A stretch of 64,000 nt of DNA. Origin: Timema cristinae (taxonomy: Eukaryota; Arthropoda; Insecta; Phasmatodea; Timematidae). The translations under genes were made by a program, and so were the position numbers. How positions within the stretch are numbered: position 1 is the stretch's first letter; each line of letters begins with the position of its first letter. This document shows, one piece after another, positions 1-9,909 of the stretch. The DNA lies in assembly GCA_039000515.1 (NCBI GenBank), contig JBCFYV010000935.1:63963604-64027603 (forward strand), written 5' to 3'. The notes under the pieces were generated by a model. That model had not been told where the DNA came from. It did not search any database and saw nothing but the letters and a program-made list of their open reading frames with translations.

Positions 1-856
1 TGAAAATGTTGAATAGTGATCAAGTATTTTACAATTATTATTTTGTAACTATTACTTACCAAAATTTCCTGTAATTTCCTGTAATAATCATTAAGAATTG
101 ATAAGACGACCTATGTAGATAATCCAAACATAATATTATATCCCTATATTACTGAGACATGAGTATAATATATCCTTGTACCACTGAGCTAAGTGGAGAC
201 GTGATCCCCTGCAGAAAATGGGGGAGGGGGGCCTGGAAGTCAAATCTGTGGAAACGAGGTGTTGACTGAAATGTTAATGTCAACACTAGTCTTGCCCCCC
301 CTCCTCCCCCCTCGTCATCCCATCAATAATTCCTTGTATCACGTGGCAGATCACGTGCAAGGGTGGTTCTTTTATATCCGCTCTCTTCTGGTTCTACCTT
401 CCAGTTATAGAGAATTGGCCAGAAAATAGATTATCTGGATCGATATAATATATTGATACTAGTTTAATAGTATCACTATAATACCATATTCGTTTGTAAT
501 TTTAACGTTAACATTGTATTTATGTGCCGCCGGGAAATCGCTATGATTTCTTAAAAGTACATTCAATTCGTAATCCTAGGGACATATTGTTGGAGTCCTT
601 TCAATAAGCGTGTAAAAAAATATTATTGCAACAATGCAAATATTGTAAAAGTTTCCTGACAATGTATGTTTAGGACTGACCAGTTAAATTTATGTTTTGA
701 AATATTTTTCCCCGCAAAAAATAAAATGCTAAAAATAATTAAAACGTGGTAGGCGCAAACTTAAAAATCGAATACATAAAATTAAGATTTCTGAAATCAA
801 TTCAACAATAAATAAGAATATCGAAATCAGGGGTTCCTGCATTTGTGTACAAAACA
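1..856. other. AT-rich flank without a recognisable gene
   Basis: No ORF or splice-bounded exon is convincing here. The only structure is a G-rich run near 220-235 facing a C-rich run near 294-312. Between them is a perfect 8 bp stem, GTGTTGAC at 259-266 and GTCAACAC at 279-286. The outer runs are roughly complementary, so the block could fold as one long hairpin. Confidence 0.5.
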
Positions 857-3375
857 GAGACGTTAAAAGGATAGTGCAAGGTCCGTCTTACTCAAATGAA
901 GTCAAACCGAGACGTTGAAAGAAAAGCTAAAGGTCCGTCTTACTCAAACGAAGTCAAACCAAGCCGTTAAAGAAAAGCTAAATGTCCGTCTTACTCAAAC
1001 GAAGTCAGACTGAGGTGTTGAAATAAAAGCTAATGGTCCGTCTTACTCAAACGAAGTCAGACTGAGGTGTTGAAAGAAAAGCTAAAGGTCCGTCTTACTC
1101 AAACAAGTCAAACCAAGCCGTTAAAGAAAAGCTAAAGGTCCGTCTTACTCAAACGAAGTCAAACCAAGCCGTTAAAGAAAAGCTAAAGGTCCGTCTTACT
1201 CAAACGAAGTCAGACTGAGGTGTTGAAATAAAAGCTAATGGTCCGTCTTACTCAAACAAGTCAAACCAAGCCGTTAAAGAAAATCTAAAGGTCCGTCTTA
1301 CTCAAACGAAGTCAGACCGAGACGTTGAAATAAAAGCTAATGGTCCGTCTTACTCAAACGAAGTCAGACTGAGGTGTTGAAAGAAAAGCTAAAGGCCCGT
1401 CTTACTCAAACGAAGTCAGACCAAGCCGTTAAAGAAAAGCTAAAGGTCCGTCTTACTCAAACAAGTCAAACCAAGCCGTTAAAGAAAAGCTAAAGGTCCG
1501 TCTTACTCAAACGAAGTCAGACTGAGGTGTTGAAATAAAAGCTAATGGTCCGTCTTACTCAAACGAAGTCAGACCGAGACGTTGAAATAAAAGCTAATGG
1601 TCCGTCTTACTCAAACGAAGTCAGACTGAGGTGTTGAAAGAAAATCTAAAGGTCCGTCTTACTCAAACGAAGTCAGACCGAGACGTTAAAGAAAAGCTAA
1701 AGGTCCGTCTTACTCAAACAAGTCAGACCGAGACGTTGAAAGAAAAGCTAAAGGTCCGTCTTACTCAAACAAGTCAGACCGAGACGTTGAAAGAAAAGCT
1801 AAAGGTCCGTCTTACTCAAACGAAGTCAAACCAAGCCGTTAAAGAAAAGCTAAAGGTCCGTCTTACTCAAACAAGTCAAACCAAGCCGTTAAAGAAAAGC
1901 TAAAGGTCCGTCTTACTCAAACGAAGTCAGACTGAGGTGTTGAAATAAAAGCTAATGGTCCGTCTTACTCAAACGAAGTCAGACTGAGGTGTTGAAATAA
2001 AAGCTAAAGGTCCGTCTTACTCAAACGAAGTCAGACTGAGGTGTTGAAATAAAAGTTAAAGGTCCGTCTTACTCAAACAAGTCAGACCGAGACGTTGAAA
2101 GAAAAGCTAAAGGTCCGTCTTACTCAAACGAAGTCAGACTGAGGTGTTGAAAGAAAAGCTAATGGTCCGTCTTACTCAAACGAAGTCAGACCGAGACGTT
2201 GAAAGAAAAGCTAAAGGTCCGTCTTACTCAAACGAAGTCAGACCGAGACGTTGAAAGAAAAGCTAAAGGTCCGTCTTACTCAAACGAAGTCAAACCAAGC
2301 CGTTAAAGAAAAGCTAAAGGTCCGTCTTACTCAAACAAGTCAAACCAAGCCGTTAAAGAAAAGCTAAAGGTCCGTCTTACTCAAACGAAGTCAGACTGAG
2401 GTGTTGAAATAAAAGCTAATGGTCCGTCTTACTCAAACGAAGTCAGACTGAGGTGTTGAAATAAAAGCTAAAGGTCCGTCTTACTCAAACGAAGTCAGAC
2501 TGAGGTGTTGAAATAAAAGTTAAAGGTCCGTCTTACTCAAACAAGTCAGACCGAGACGTTGAAAGAAAAGCTAAAGGTCCGTCTTACTCAAACGAAGTCA
2601 GACCGAGACGTTGAAAGAAAAGCTAAAGGTCCGTCTTACTCAAACAAGTCAGACCGAGACGTTGAAATAAAAGTTAAAGGTCCGTCTTACTCAAACAAGT
2701 CAGACCGAGACGTTGAAAGAAAAGCTAAAGGTCCGTCTTACTCAAACAAGTCAGACCGAGACGTTGAAAGAAAAGCTAAAGGTCCGTCTTACTCAAACGA
2801 AGTCAGACCGAGACGTTGAAAGAAAAGCTAAAGGTCCGTCTTACTCAAACAAGTCAGACCGAGACGTTGAAAGAAAAGCTAAAGGTCCGTCTTACTCAAA
2901 CGAAGTCAGACTGAGGTGTTGAAATAAAAGTTAAAGGTCCGTCTTACTCAAACAAGTCAGACCGAGACGTTGAAAGAAAAGCTAAAGGTCCGTCTTACTC
3001 AAACAAGTCAGACCGAGACGTTGAAATAAAAGTTAAAGGTCCGTCTTACTCAAACAAGTCAGACCGAGACGTTGAAAGAAAAGCTAAAGGTCCGTCTTAC
3101 TCAAACAAGTCAGACCGAGACGTTGAAAGAAAAGCTAAAGGTCCGTCTTACTCAAACAAGTCAGACCGAGACGTTGAAAGAAAAGCTAAAGGTCCGTCTT
3201 ACTCAAACAAGTCAGACCGAGACGTTGAAAGAAAAGCTAAAGGTCCGTCTTACTCAAACGAAGTCAGACCGAGACGTTGAAAGAAAAGCTAAAGGTCCGT
3301 CTTACTCAAACGAAGTCAAACCAAGCCGTTAAAGAAAAGCTAAAGGTCCATCTTCCGTTGAACGAAGTCAGACGG
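857..3375. repeat. Minisatellite array 1, 50-52 bp unit, about 49 copies
   Basis: Tandem copies of a unit that begins GGTCCGTCTTACTCAAAC and ends GAAAAGCTAAA. Two kinds of difference recur: AAACGAAGTC against AAACAAGTC, and GTTGAAAG against GTTAAAG. They give units of 52, 51 or 50 bp. A second axis of variation is CCGAGACG, CCAAGCCG or CTGAGGTG in the middle. Blocks of the 51 bp form stay in frame (17 codons) and generate spurious ORFs near 1631-1903 and 2559-3332. The same variant orders recur within the array, as expected from higher-order duplication. No coding role is supported. Confidence 0.95.
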
Positions 3376-3742
3376 ACGTAACATGGACGCGATGTAGCAA
3401 AGACACGTCTCCTAGGAAAAGCGTTTCTATTAAACCAACACTGATGTAGGCGGAGAACCTTAATCGAATTAACGGCGAAGTGAATCTCTATCTATCGATC
3501 ATGTCCTTAGTTCGAGCCCCCCTCTATCCCCCTCTGCCGGGTAAATGGGCTGACTCCACATAGCATTAGTCACAATTGCCGTGGGTTGTTGAGCCAGCCA
3601 GCTCCTCGCTACGAAAGATCTAGTTATCGTCTGATGGATAGGACGCGTAGGGAAGGAAGGGGTCCCTTGAACGGTTCCCGAGGGACTCTCTGGATACAGC
3701 TGCACCACTACACGCGGATTACTTGCCTCGCACTTTACGTGG
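3376..3742. other. Spacer between two satellites
   Basis: About 370 bp of mixed composition separate array 1 from the A-box array. Short ORFs occur on both strands, but none shows a family motif, a start context or splice signals. I see no gene. Confidence 0.5.
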
Positions 3743-5190
3743 CTTTGGTAGCTCAGTGGCTCGAGGGTACCAGTCGTCAGGAGTTCACTGGTAGCTCAGT
3801 GGCTCGAGGGTACCAGTCGTCAGGAGTTCACTGGTAGCTCAGTGGCTCGAGGGTACCAGTCGTCAGGAGGTTACTGGTAGCTCAGTGGCTCGAGGGTACC
3901 AGCCATCAGGAGTTTACTGGTAGCTCAGTGGCTCGAGAGTACCAGTCGTCAGGAGTTTACTGGTAGCTCAGTGGCTCGAGAGTACCAGTCGTCAGGAGTT
4001 TACTGGTAGCTCAGTGGCTCGAGGGTACCAGTCGTCAGGAGTTCACTGGTAGCTCAGTGGCTCGAGGGTACCAGTCGTCAGGAGTTCACTGGTAGCTCAG
4101 TGGCTCGAGGGTACCAGTCGTCAGGAGTTCACTGGTAGCTCAGTGGCTCGAGGGTACCAGTCGTCAGGAGGTTACTGGTAGCTCAGTGGCTCGAGGGTAC
4201 CAGCCATCAGGAGTTTACTGGTAGCTCAGTGGCTCGAGAGTACCAGTCGTCAGGAGTTCACTGGTAGCTCAGTGGCTCGAGGGTACCAGTCGTCAGGAGT
4301 TCACTGGTAGCTCAGTGGCTCGAGGGTACCAGTCGTCAGAAGTTCACTGGTAGTTCAGTGGCTCGAGGGTACCAGTCGTCAGGAGGTTACTGGTAGTTCA
4401 GTGGCTCGAGGGTACCAGTCGTCAGGAGTTCACTGGTAGTTCAGTGGCTCGAGGGTACCAGTCGTCAGGAGTTCACTGGTAGCTCAGTGGCTCGAGGGTA
4501 CCAGTCGTCAGGAGTTCACTGGTAGCTCAGTGGCTCGAGGGTACCAGTCGTCAGGAGTTCACTGGTAGCTCAGTGGCTCGAGGGTACCAGTCGTCAGGAG
4601 TTCACTGGTAGCTCAGTGGCTCGAGGGTACCAGTCGTCAGGAGTTCACTGGTAGCTCAGTGGCTCGAGGGTACCAGTCGTCAGGAGTTCACTGGTAGCTC
4701 AGTGGCTCGAGGGTACCAGTCGTCAGGAGGTTACTGGTAGCTCAGTGGCTCGAGGGTACCAGCCATCAGGAGTTTACTGGTAGCTCAGTGGCTCGAGAGT
4801 ACCAGTCGTCAGGAGTTCACTGGTAGCTCAGTGGCTCAAGGGTGCAAGTCGTTAGGAGTTCACTGGTAGCTCAGTGGCTCGAGGGTACCAGTCGTCAGGA
4901 GTTCACTGGTAGCTCAGTGGCTCGAGGGTACCAGTCATCAGGAGGTTACTGGTAGTTCAGTGGCTCGAGGGTACCAGTCGTCAGGAGTTCACTGGTAGCT
5001 CAGTGGCTCGAGGGTACCAGTCGTCAGAAGTTCACTGGTAGTTCAGTGGCTCGAGGGTACCAGTCGTCAGGAGTTTACTGGTAGCTCAGTGGCTCGAGGG
5101 TACCAGTCGTCAGGAGTTTACTGGTAGCTCAGTGGCTCGAGGGTACCAGTCGTCAGGAGTTCACTGGTAGCTCAGTGGCTCGAAGGTATT
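3743..5190 (+). repeat. Minisatellite array 2, 43 bp unit with tRNA-type A box, about 33 copies
   Basis: The unit reads TGGTAGCTCAGTGGCTCGAG, then GGTACCAGTCGTCAG and GAGTTCAC. TAGCTCAGTGG fits the internal pol III A-box consensus TRGYNNANNNG exactly. GAGTTCACTGG resembles a B box but misses the invariant A after TTCR. The array is highly homogeneous; variants include GAGGTTAC for GAGTTCAC, CAGCCATC for CAGTCGTC, and TAGTTCAG for TAGCTCAG. A tRNA or SINE 5' half is the likely ancestor of the unit; that origin is inference. Confidence 0.93.
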
Positions 5191-5817
5191 CAACAACTGT
5201 TAGTACCATCATTTGTAGAAAATTATACTCTACGTCTTACTGAAGCAATTTTTTTATTTATTTTGTCCTTTTGCTATAAACGCTGCAAAAAAACACGTCC
5301 ATTAACTCGCGTTTCCTTCATCCCCACCCTAAGATGTCTTCGTGGATTTGAAGTGGATATGTTTCCTCTGGTGATCAAGTTAGGTAGAAAACAAATTAAT
5401 AATTTATTGAATAATACGTTATATTCATAGATTATAACCTTTGTTCACGCGGCTACTGCGTCAATCTCACAATATATGTCAATATATGTTTTAATAAGCC
5501 TTAGATACTCGCGCTATTACTTAGAATTTTAAATTCAAATAACTTCAGATAAGCTATAACATTTTGAGGGTCGGACGTATTGAAACGGATAACCAGATTG
5601 AAAAACTCCGCACACGCATCGTTCGGTCAAGGTTCAAAGCGTCTCACTGCCGAATTTCGTTAAGATTGGTCAACGCACTGTTCAGCTATCCTAGGACAAA
5701 CATCCGGATATACAACCAACCAAATCGGTCGAGTTAAAACAAAACCTCCCTTCACTAGAGGTCAACAAAATAAAACCAAAGTTGTGAAAAAAACTCCCAG
5801 CATTGTTTGTTTGTATT
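5191..5817. other. Unique AT-rich DNA with a possible retroelement 3' relic
   Basis: The stretch 5575-5720 is richer in GC than its surroundings. It contains a phrase of the type GTTAAGATTGGTCAACGC followed by GACAAACATCC, which resembles the 3' ends of many invertebrate non-LTR elements. No intact ORF is present. The rest of the stretch holds nothing I recognise. Confidence 0.3.
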
Positions 5818-6094
5818 GGTGACCTGGTGGTCTAGGGGTAAGGTGTCGGATTTCTGTGTTGGGGGTCCGGGATTCAATCCTCGGTCCTGGCACAGATTTA
5901 TCTGATTACCAAACCCTTCCTTAACCTCTGACAAGACGTGTATTAATCACAACTTGTGAATGTGTAGAATGCCAGGCCTCCACGGTGGTTCGGATTCCAG
6001 TTAAACTGTAGGTCCTCATTTCATCTCACAATCACCCTAACATTACACATTAGTGTAAGTGTGTATAACCCGAACGGGTAGTAAGACGCGGTGC

Positions 6095-6131
<37 letters not shown>

Positions 6132-6180
6132 TAATAATAATAATAATAATAATTAATATAATAATAAAATTAATAATAAT
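5818..6180 (+). mobile_element. SINE family B, full length, with (TAA)n tail
   Basis: The head GGTGACCTGGTGGTCTAGGG carries a tRNA-like A box (TGGTCTAGGGG) and, near 5871, a B box of the GATTCAATCC type. A body of about 170 bp follows. The tail AACCCGAACGGGTAGTAAGA plus CGCGGTGCTAA runs into a long, imperfect TAA microsatellite. Head, body and tail match the other B copies in this window. It has the layout of a tRNA-derived SINE moved by a LINE that primes on TAA repeats. Confidence 0.9.
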
Positions 6181-6372
6181 AAAAAAAATTGTTTGTGTTT
6201 GTTCAGACTGGAGTGCACGAAGGAATGAACAGCGCCTCCGAGCGACTGACCCCTCCAGTTATACCAACCTCGGCAGAGACTTAGTGGGAATACACAGGAA
6301 AAGGTTGGTAATGTCGATACTAGTGCTAAAAACAACTCCCTCTACAAGTTATTGCTCAAAGGAACTAATGAA

Positions 6373-6659
6373 TTATTATTATTAGCACACGTCTTACTAC
6401 CCGTTCCGGGTATACGCACTTACGCTAATGTGTAATGGTAGGGTGATTGTGAGATGAAATGAAGGACCTACAGTTTAACGTGGGATCCGAACCACGGCGG
6501 AGGCCTGGCATTCCCACATTCACAAGTTGTGATTAATACACGTCTTGTCAGAGGTAAGGAAGGGTTTGGTAATCAGATAAATCTGCGCCGGGACCGAGGA
6601 TTGAACCCCGACCCTCAACACAGATGTCCGACACCTTACCTATAGACCACCAGGTCACC
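6373..6659 (-). mobile_element. SINE family B, full length, reverse orientation
   Basis: The reverse complement starts with the same GGTGACCTGGTGG head and ends in the shared CGAACGGGTAGTAAGACG tail with a short TAA run. It lies only 190 bp from the forward copy at 5818, so the two B copies form an inverted pair with TAA tails facing each other. Confidence 0.9.
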
Positions 6660-7149
6660 CAGGAAGAAAAAATATATATATAGCATGTTTATTTTTAGTT
6701 TCAACGTTCGTATAATGGCTTGTTTAAGATGAAGATAAATGCAGCAGTCCAGGGTTCAATTCTCACTGGTACCATAAGTATTTTTTCCCTAAGTGTAATT
6801 GTTTCTATGGTTGCCATGGTCTGAATAATTAGGCTAAAGTTAGGTTCAAGACGTCTACTAGCGTGGCATCATCACATCGGGATATCGTGACACAGCCTCA
6901 GAGGGCGGTTACATATCTCCCCACTGCCAGGAGAAGACAAGGAAGGTGTGGTGGCATTATTATTACTATTATTAGGTGTTCTGTCTTACGACAGGTCCAT
7001 TCCTTTTGTCAGGGAACTGTCATCTGTCTCCTCCTTCGGGCTACCAGCTGGTGGTATACCTACGCTAAAAAAAATTGTATTTCTAAAAGTGACTTAATAT
7101 GAAAATTAGACTGTAACTTACGTTTTGACCAAATTAATATTAAACTTTA
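6660..7149. other. Spacer, possible decayed tRNA-like repeat
   Basis: Around 6715-6790 there is a B-box-like phrase, GGGTTCAATTCTCAC, followed by GGTACCATAAGTATTTTTTC. Its order resembles SINE family C (head, GGTACC, then a TTTTTCCCT stretch). It is too decayed to assign firmly. The rest holds no gene I can support. Confidence 0.3.
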
Positions 7150-7398
7150 CCCGCCTGGTGGCGTAGTTAGCTAACCCACTAGTCATGCCGAGTATGGGGA
7201 GATCGAGGTTCGAATCTCGGTCGGGCGAACTGGGGTGGTTTTTCCTAAATGGTTTTCACTCTCCCCCCACGCAGATGCGGTTTCACTTCCTCTAAATTCA
7301 ACCTTCCCAATTCCTAATCCATTAGCGTAATTAGTGCTTAAGCGTATAACCCGAACGGGTAGTAAGACGCGGTGCTAAATAATAAATAAATAAAAATA
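7150..7398 (+). mobile_element. SINE family A, full length
   Basis: The tRNA-like head has TGGCGTAGTTAGCTAACCCA and a near-perfect B box, GGTTCGAATCTC, at about 7208. A body with GGTTTTCACTCTCCCCCCAC and an ACGCAGATGCGG block follows. The element ends in the shared ACCCGAACGGGTAGTAAGAC tail and an A/TAAA-rich run. It is one of the better preserved A copies. Confidence 0.88.
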
Positions 7399-7708
7399 TT
7401 AAACTTTAAAACTTAAATTATTGATACCACGCGTTATTTAACAAGTATTAAAACATTTTGAGTGTGATGGCTCTTAGCTCGCATCTCGCGACTACCCCTG
7501 AGGCTAAGGGGGTGCGTAAGGGGGTGAGGGGTTGGAAGTCGATACGTATCGCGCGAAAGGGGGTGTTCCATCACGCCACTGACGTTTATGACCGCATCCA
7601 CCTCCATAGAGTGTATTTCTCGCTGTCATATCTCCTGGCCCGGGCAGTAAACTAAACTTCCCACGGTCTTACTACTGCCCTAGTTGGGGGAGGGGGGGAG
7701 GGGTACTC

Positions 7709-7926
7709 TACAGTCCAATTCTCACAGAAAGAAACTTTTAAAATAAAAATACTTTTTTCTGTCAACATTTTACCATATTATTAATGTTGTTTTACAGGTA
7801 TTGATAATATCTATCAATCAAGAGTGACATATATCACATGACTTGACGTATTGATGCATGAAAGTAGAGCTAATAATTTTTCTAGTTGTCGGATAAGGCT
7901 CTTCATATGAAAATTATACTGTAACT
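7709..7926 (+). mobile_element. MITE with mariner-type ends
   Basis: The terminal inverted repeats are TACAGTCCAATTCTCACAG at the left and CATATGAAAATTATACTGTA at the right. They read outward as TACAGT with TA at both outer edges, as expected for TA target-site duplication by Tc1/mariner transposases. The interior holds TATTGATAATATCTATCAA and a TGACATATATCACATGACTT block that recurs in at least eight other places in the window. It has no coding capacity, so it is a non-autonomous element. Confidence 0.75.
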
Positions 7927-8026
7927 GGACCTAAGCTAGGACTAGGCTCAAGGAACTTTTGTTAAATTCAAAAGAAATCAAATAGTTCTCCATTACAAAC
8001 TTAGAGTTTAATTCTCCACACAAGTG

Positions 8027-8153
8027 ATATCAACAGTTGTTGAATATCTGTTAAGGGTGTCCTGGAATTTAATGACAACTTTTTCTCTTCATTTAAAAAG
8101 TTTGTCATCTAATGCCGCTATGCTCATGACAGATATTCAACAACTGTTGATAT
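8027..8153. mobile_element. 127 bp element with perfect 25 bp inverted ends
   Basis: Positions 8027-8051 and 8129-8153 are exact reverse complements over 25 nt (core CAACAGTTGTTGAATATC). The 77 bp between them has no ORF. Related single arms occur at 52367-52386, about 5189-5203 and, weakly, near 49155. This is a fold-back or MITE-like element; a superfamily cannot be named from the ends. Confidence 0.7.
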
Positions 8154-8160
8154 TGCTATG

Positions 8161-8415
8161 ACCCACTTCGATGGTCGAATGGTCTAGGGCGTTGTTCTCA
8201 CAATAGACTGCCTATGATGGGGATATCAGGGTTATAATCCCGGTGGTGTGTATGTTAAGAGGGTTTTTTCACTAATTTTTTTTTCAAACTCATTTCACGT
8301 AAATGTGGGTACACTTCCTCTAAACCCAAACAACCTTTCTCAGCCCTAACAGTAATTAGTACATAGGATTTTAACTGTAAAAGGTAATGAGATTTAGTGA
8401 CAAAAAAAATTAAAT
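8161..8415 (+). mobile_element. SINE family A, diverged copy
   Basis: The head CACTTCGATGGTCGAATGGTC, the GATGGGGATATCAGGGTTATAA B-box region and the CATTTCACGTAAATGTGG body are recognisable. The tail is mutated (CTGTAAAAGGTAATGAGATT) and ends in A-rich DNA. It starts 8 bp after the inverted-repeat element ending at 8153. Confidence 0.75.
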
Positions 8416-8506
8416 TAAACATAATGTTTTGAAGCAATATTTTTAGCCAGCCAGACAATTGTGCCTTTTATGAGAAAAGTGTGAGATTTCTATAGATTTA
8501 ATATGT

Positions 8507-8625
8507 ACCATAATGTTTATATTTAGATGTGGCCCGATGGGTGGCGGCCATAATGGATTTGACCTCTGACCGACCTCAGAGGTCAAATTTTACTTCCCTC
8601 CACATCTAAATATAAACTTTATGGT
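8507..8625. repeat. Nested hairpin (fold-back element)
   Basis: The outer arms 8507-8532 and 8600-8625 pair at 25 of 26 positions. Inside them, 8557-8569 and 8576-8588 form a perfect 13 bp stem with a 6 nt loop. The inner stem contains TGACCT and AGGTCA, which are inverted nuclear-receptor half-sites. The structure may be a short fold-back transposon or a precursor-like hairpin. Confidence 0.7.
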
Positions 8626-9016
8626 GTGTATTAACTATGGTAAAAATTTCAGACGTTACTCATAAAAGGCACAAATTGTTATGTTATGCTCATTTAAGCC
8701 GCTACACTGTTTATTTATTTTGTTCAAAGAAATATTATATTATTAAAAGTGCAAATAACTCTCGTTACTTTCACCTCCACCTTAATATCCCTTGTACCCC
8801 AGACTGGCATTATATCTGTGGAGGCCCCAGAGATGTACAGAATTGGAGGGGCTAACACTAAACAAATATTGTTCCCTTCAACATTTCGACATTATAATAT
8901 TTTATTGATATAGTCAATTGCTTAAAGGTTAAATATTAATATATTATTTAAATAAGGAAATATTGTCATCATATATTTCATTTGTTTTTAGTTAATAGGA
9001 CAGAAAATCACGGATT

Positions 9017-9300
9017 TTTGGAAGCCTTGATTGGTGGAGACCCTTATTTGTAGAGGCTCTGATTTGTGGAGGCCCTGATTTATGGAGGCCTGATTTGGGG
9101 TGTGAAGGCCTGGATTTGTGAAGGCCCTGGTTTGTGGAGGCCTTGATTTGTGATATTTACCCTGATTTGTGGAGGCCCTGATTTTTGGTAGGCCTTGATT
9201 TGTGAATACCCTGGTTTGTGAAGGCTTGTTTGTGAAGGCCTTGATTTGTGAAGGACTTGGTTTGTTGAGGCCTTGGTTTGTCAAGGCCCTAACTCTTAGA
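9017..9300. repeat. Degenerate minisatellite, about 20 bp unit
   Basis: Repeats of the type GATTTGTGGAGGCCCT and GGTTTGTGAAGGCCTT run for about 280 bp, 120-400 bp upstream of the NHLH exon. Units differ in length and sequence. The ORF on the reverse strand across it (8988-9329) is an artefact of the repetition. Confidence 0.85.
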
Positions 9301-9495
9301 GGTGCTGGTCCGTTAGTCCTTGTCGCCAAAGGCGAAGAAAGCTATTTTTTTTAAGGGAAGAGTGTTCGCTAGAGTATTTTACTAAACCTTAAGCCAATAA
9401 AACTTTTTACACCCTCTATTGTTAAACCGTAGTTCGGGTAATCTGTGTCAGCCAGGTCCTGTTGTATCGGTGACCTTGTACTGCTCTGTTTCCAG

Positions 9496-9748
9496 GGACA
9501 GGTCCTCGTCAGGGGAGATGGGTTCCTTGAGTCGCGAGGAGAGACGCCGCCGACGACGGGCGACCCAGAAGTATCGCACCGCCCACGCCACCCGCGAGAG
9601 GATCAGGGTGGAGGCCTTCAACGTGGCCTTCTCCGACCTGAGGAAACTCCTGCCCACCCTCCCGCCCGACAAGAAACTCTCCAAGATCGAGATCCTGAAA
9701 CTCGCCATTTGTTACATCGCCTACCTGAACCACGTGCTCGACGTCTAG
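9496..9748 (+). CDS. NHLH1: NHLH/HEN-family bHLH transcription factor, last exon
   Basis: This exon encodes the whole DNA-binding and dimerisation domain of a nescient helix-loop-helix (NSCL/HEN) factor, a nuclear regulator of neuron differentiation in animals. The translation contains [20 protein letters not shown], the basic region ATRERIR, and the helix-loop-helix ending [13 protein letters not shown] directly before TAG at 9746. The C-terminal stop right after the bHLH is typical of the family. A polypyrimidine stretch and AG at 9494-9495 mark the likely acceptor, so the first base completes a codon begun upstream. If transcription starts nearby instead, ATG at 9518 would give a 76-residue protein. 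The N-terminal exon was not found in the 9 kb upstream. The exon is clearly GC- and CpG-richer than its flanks, with C-ending codons. NHLH1 and NHLH2 cannot be separated here; the symbol stands for the single invertebrate-type orthologue. Confidence 0.93.
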
Positions 9749-9902
9749 AGCAACTTCCGTCGGGAACACGGGGGCAACGGACTATAAATAGACCGTCAAG
9801 GAAAATGTATGTTCATTCTTTGAACTAATCGGTAGAAACTTTGATTTGTTGTAAATTAATTTATCGGGATTCGTTAAATTTAAAAAAGTTGGATCTCGGT
9901 GA

Positions 9903-9908
9903 AATAAA
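9903..9908 (+). terminator. AATAAA polyadenylation signal for NHLH
   Basis: This is the first canonical AATAAA downstream of the NHLH stop, about 155 bp after it, followed by TTTATTTTCTG-type T-rich DNA. A short 3' UTR is inferred. Confidence 0.55.
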
Positions 9909-9909
9909 A

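Noticed and set aside
857..3375. Several plus-strand ORFs of 69-90 codons in array 1
   Set aside because: They follow the blocks of 51 bp units only and break wherever a 50 or 52 bp unit occurs.
857..5190. CRISPR-like appearance of regularly repeated units
   Set aside because: The repeats are contiguous without unique spacers, and the genome is eukaryotic.
7150..7230. Possible functional tRNA genes at SINE heads (here and at 42600, 47421, 52689, 57789)
   Set aside because: The 3' acceptor half does not pair with the 5' end, and each is followed by a SINE body and tail.
9445..9828. 127-codon ORF overlapping the NHLH exon in another frame
   Set aside because: A shadow frame of a GC-rich exon; the bHLH frame has the conserved protein.
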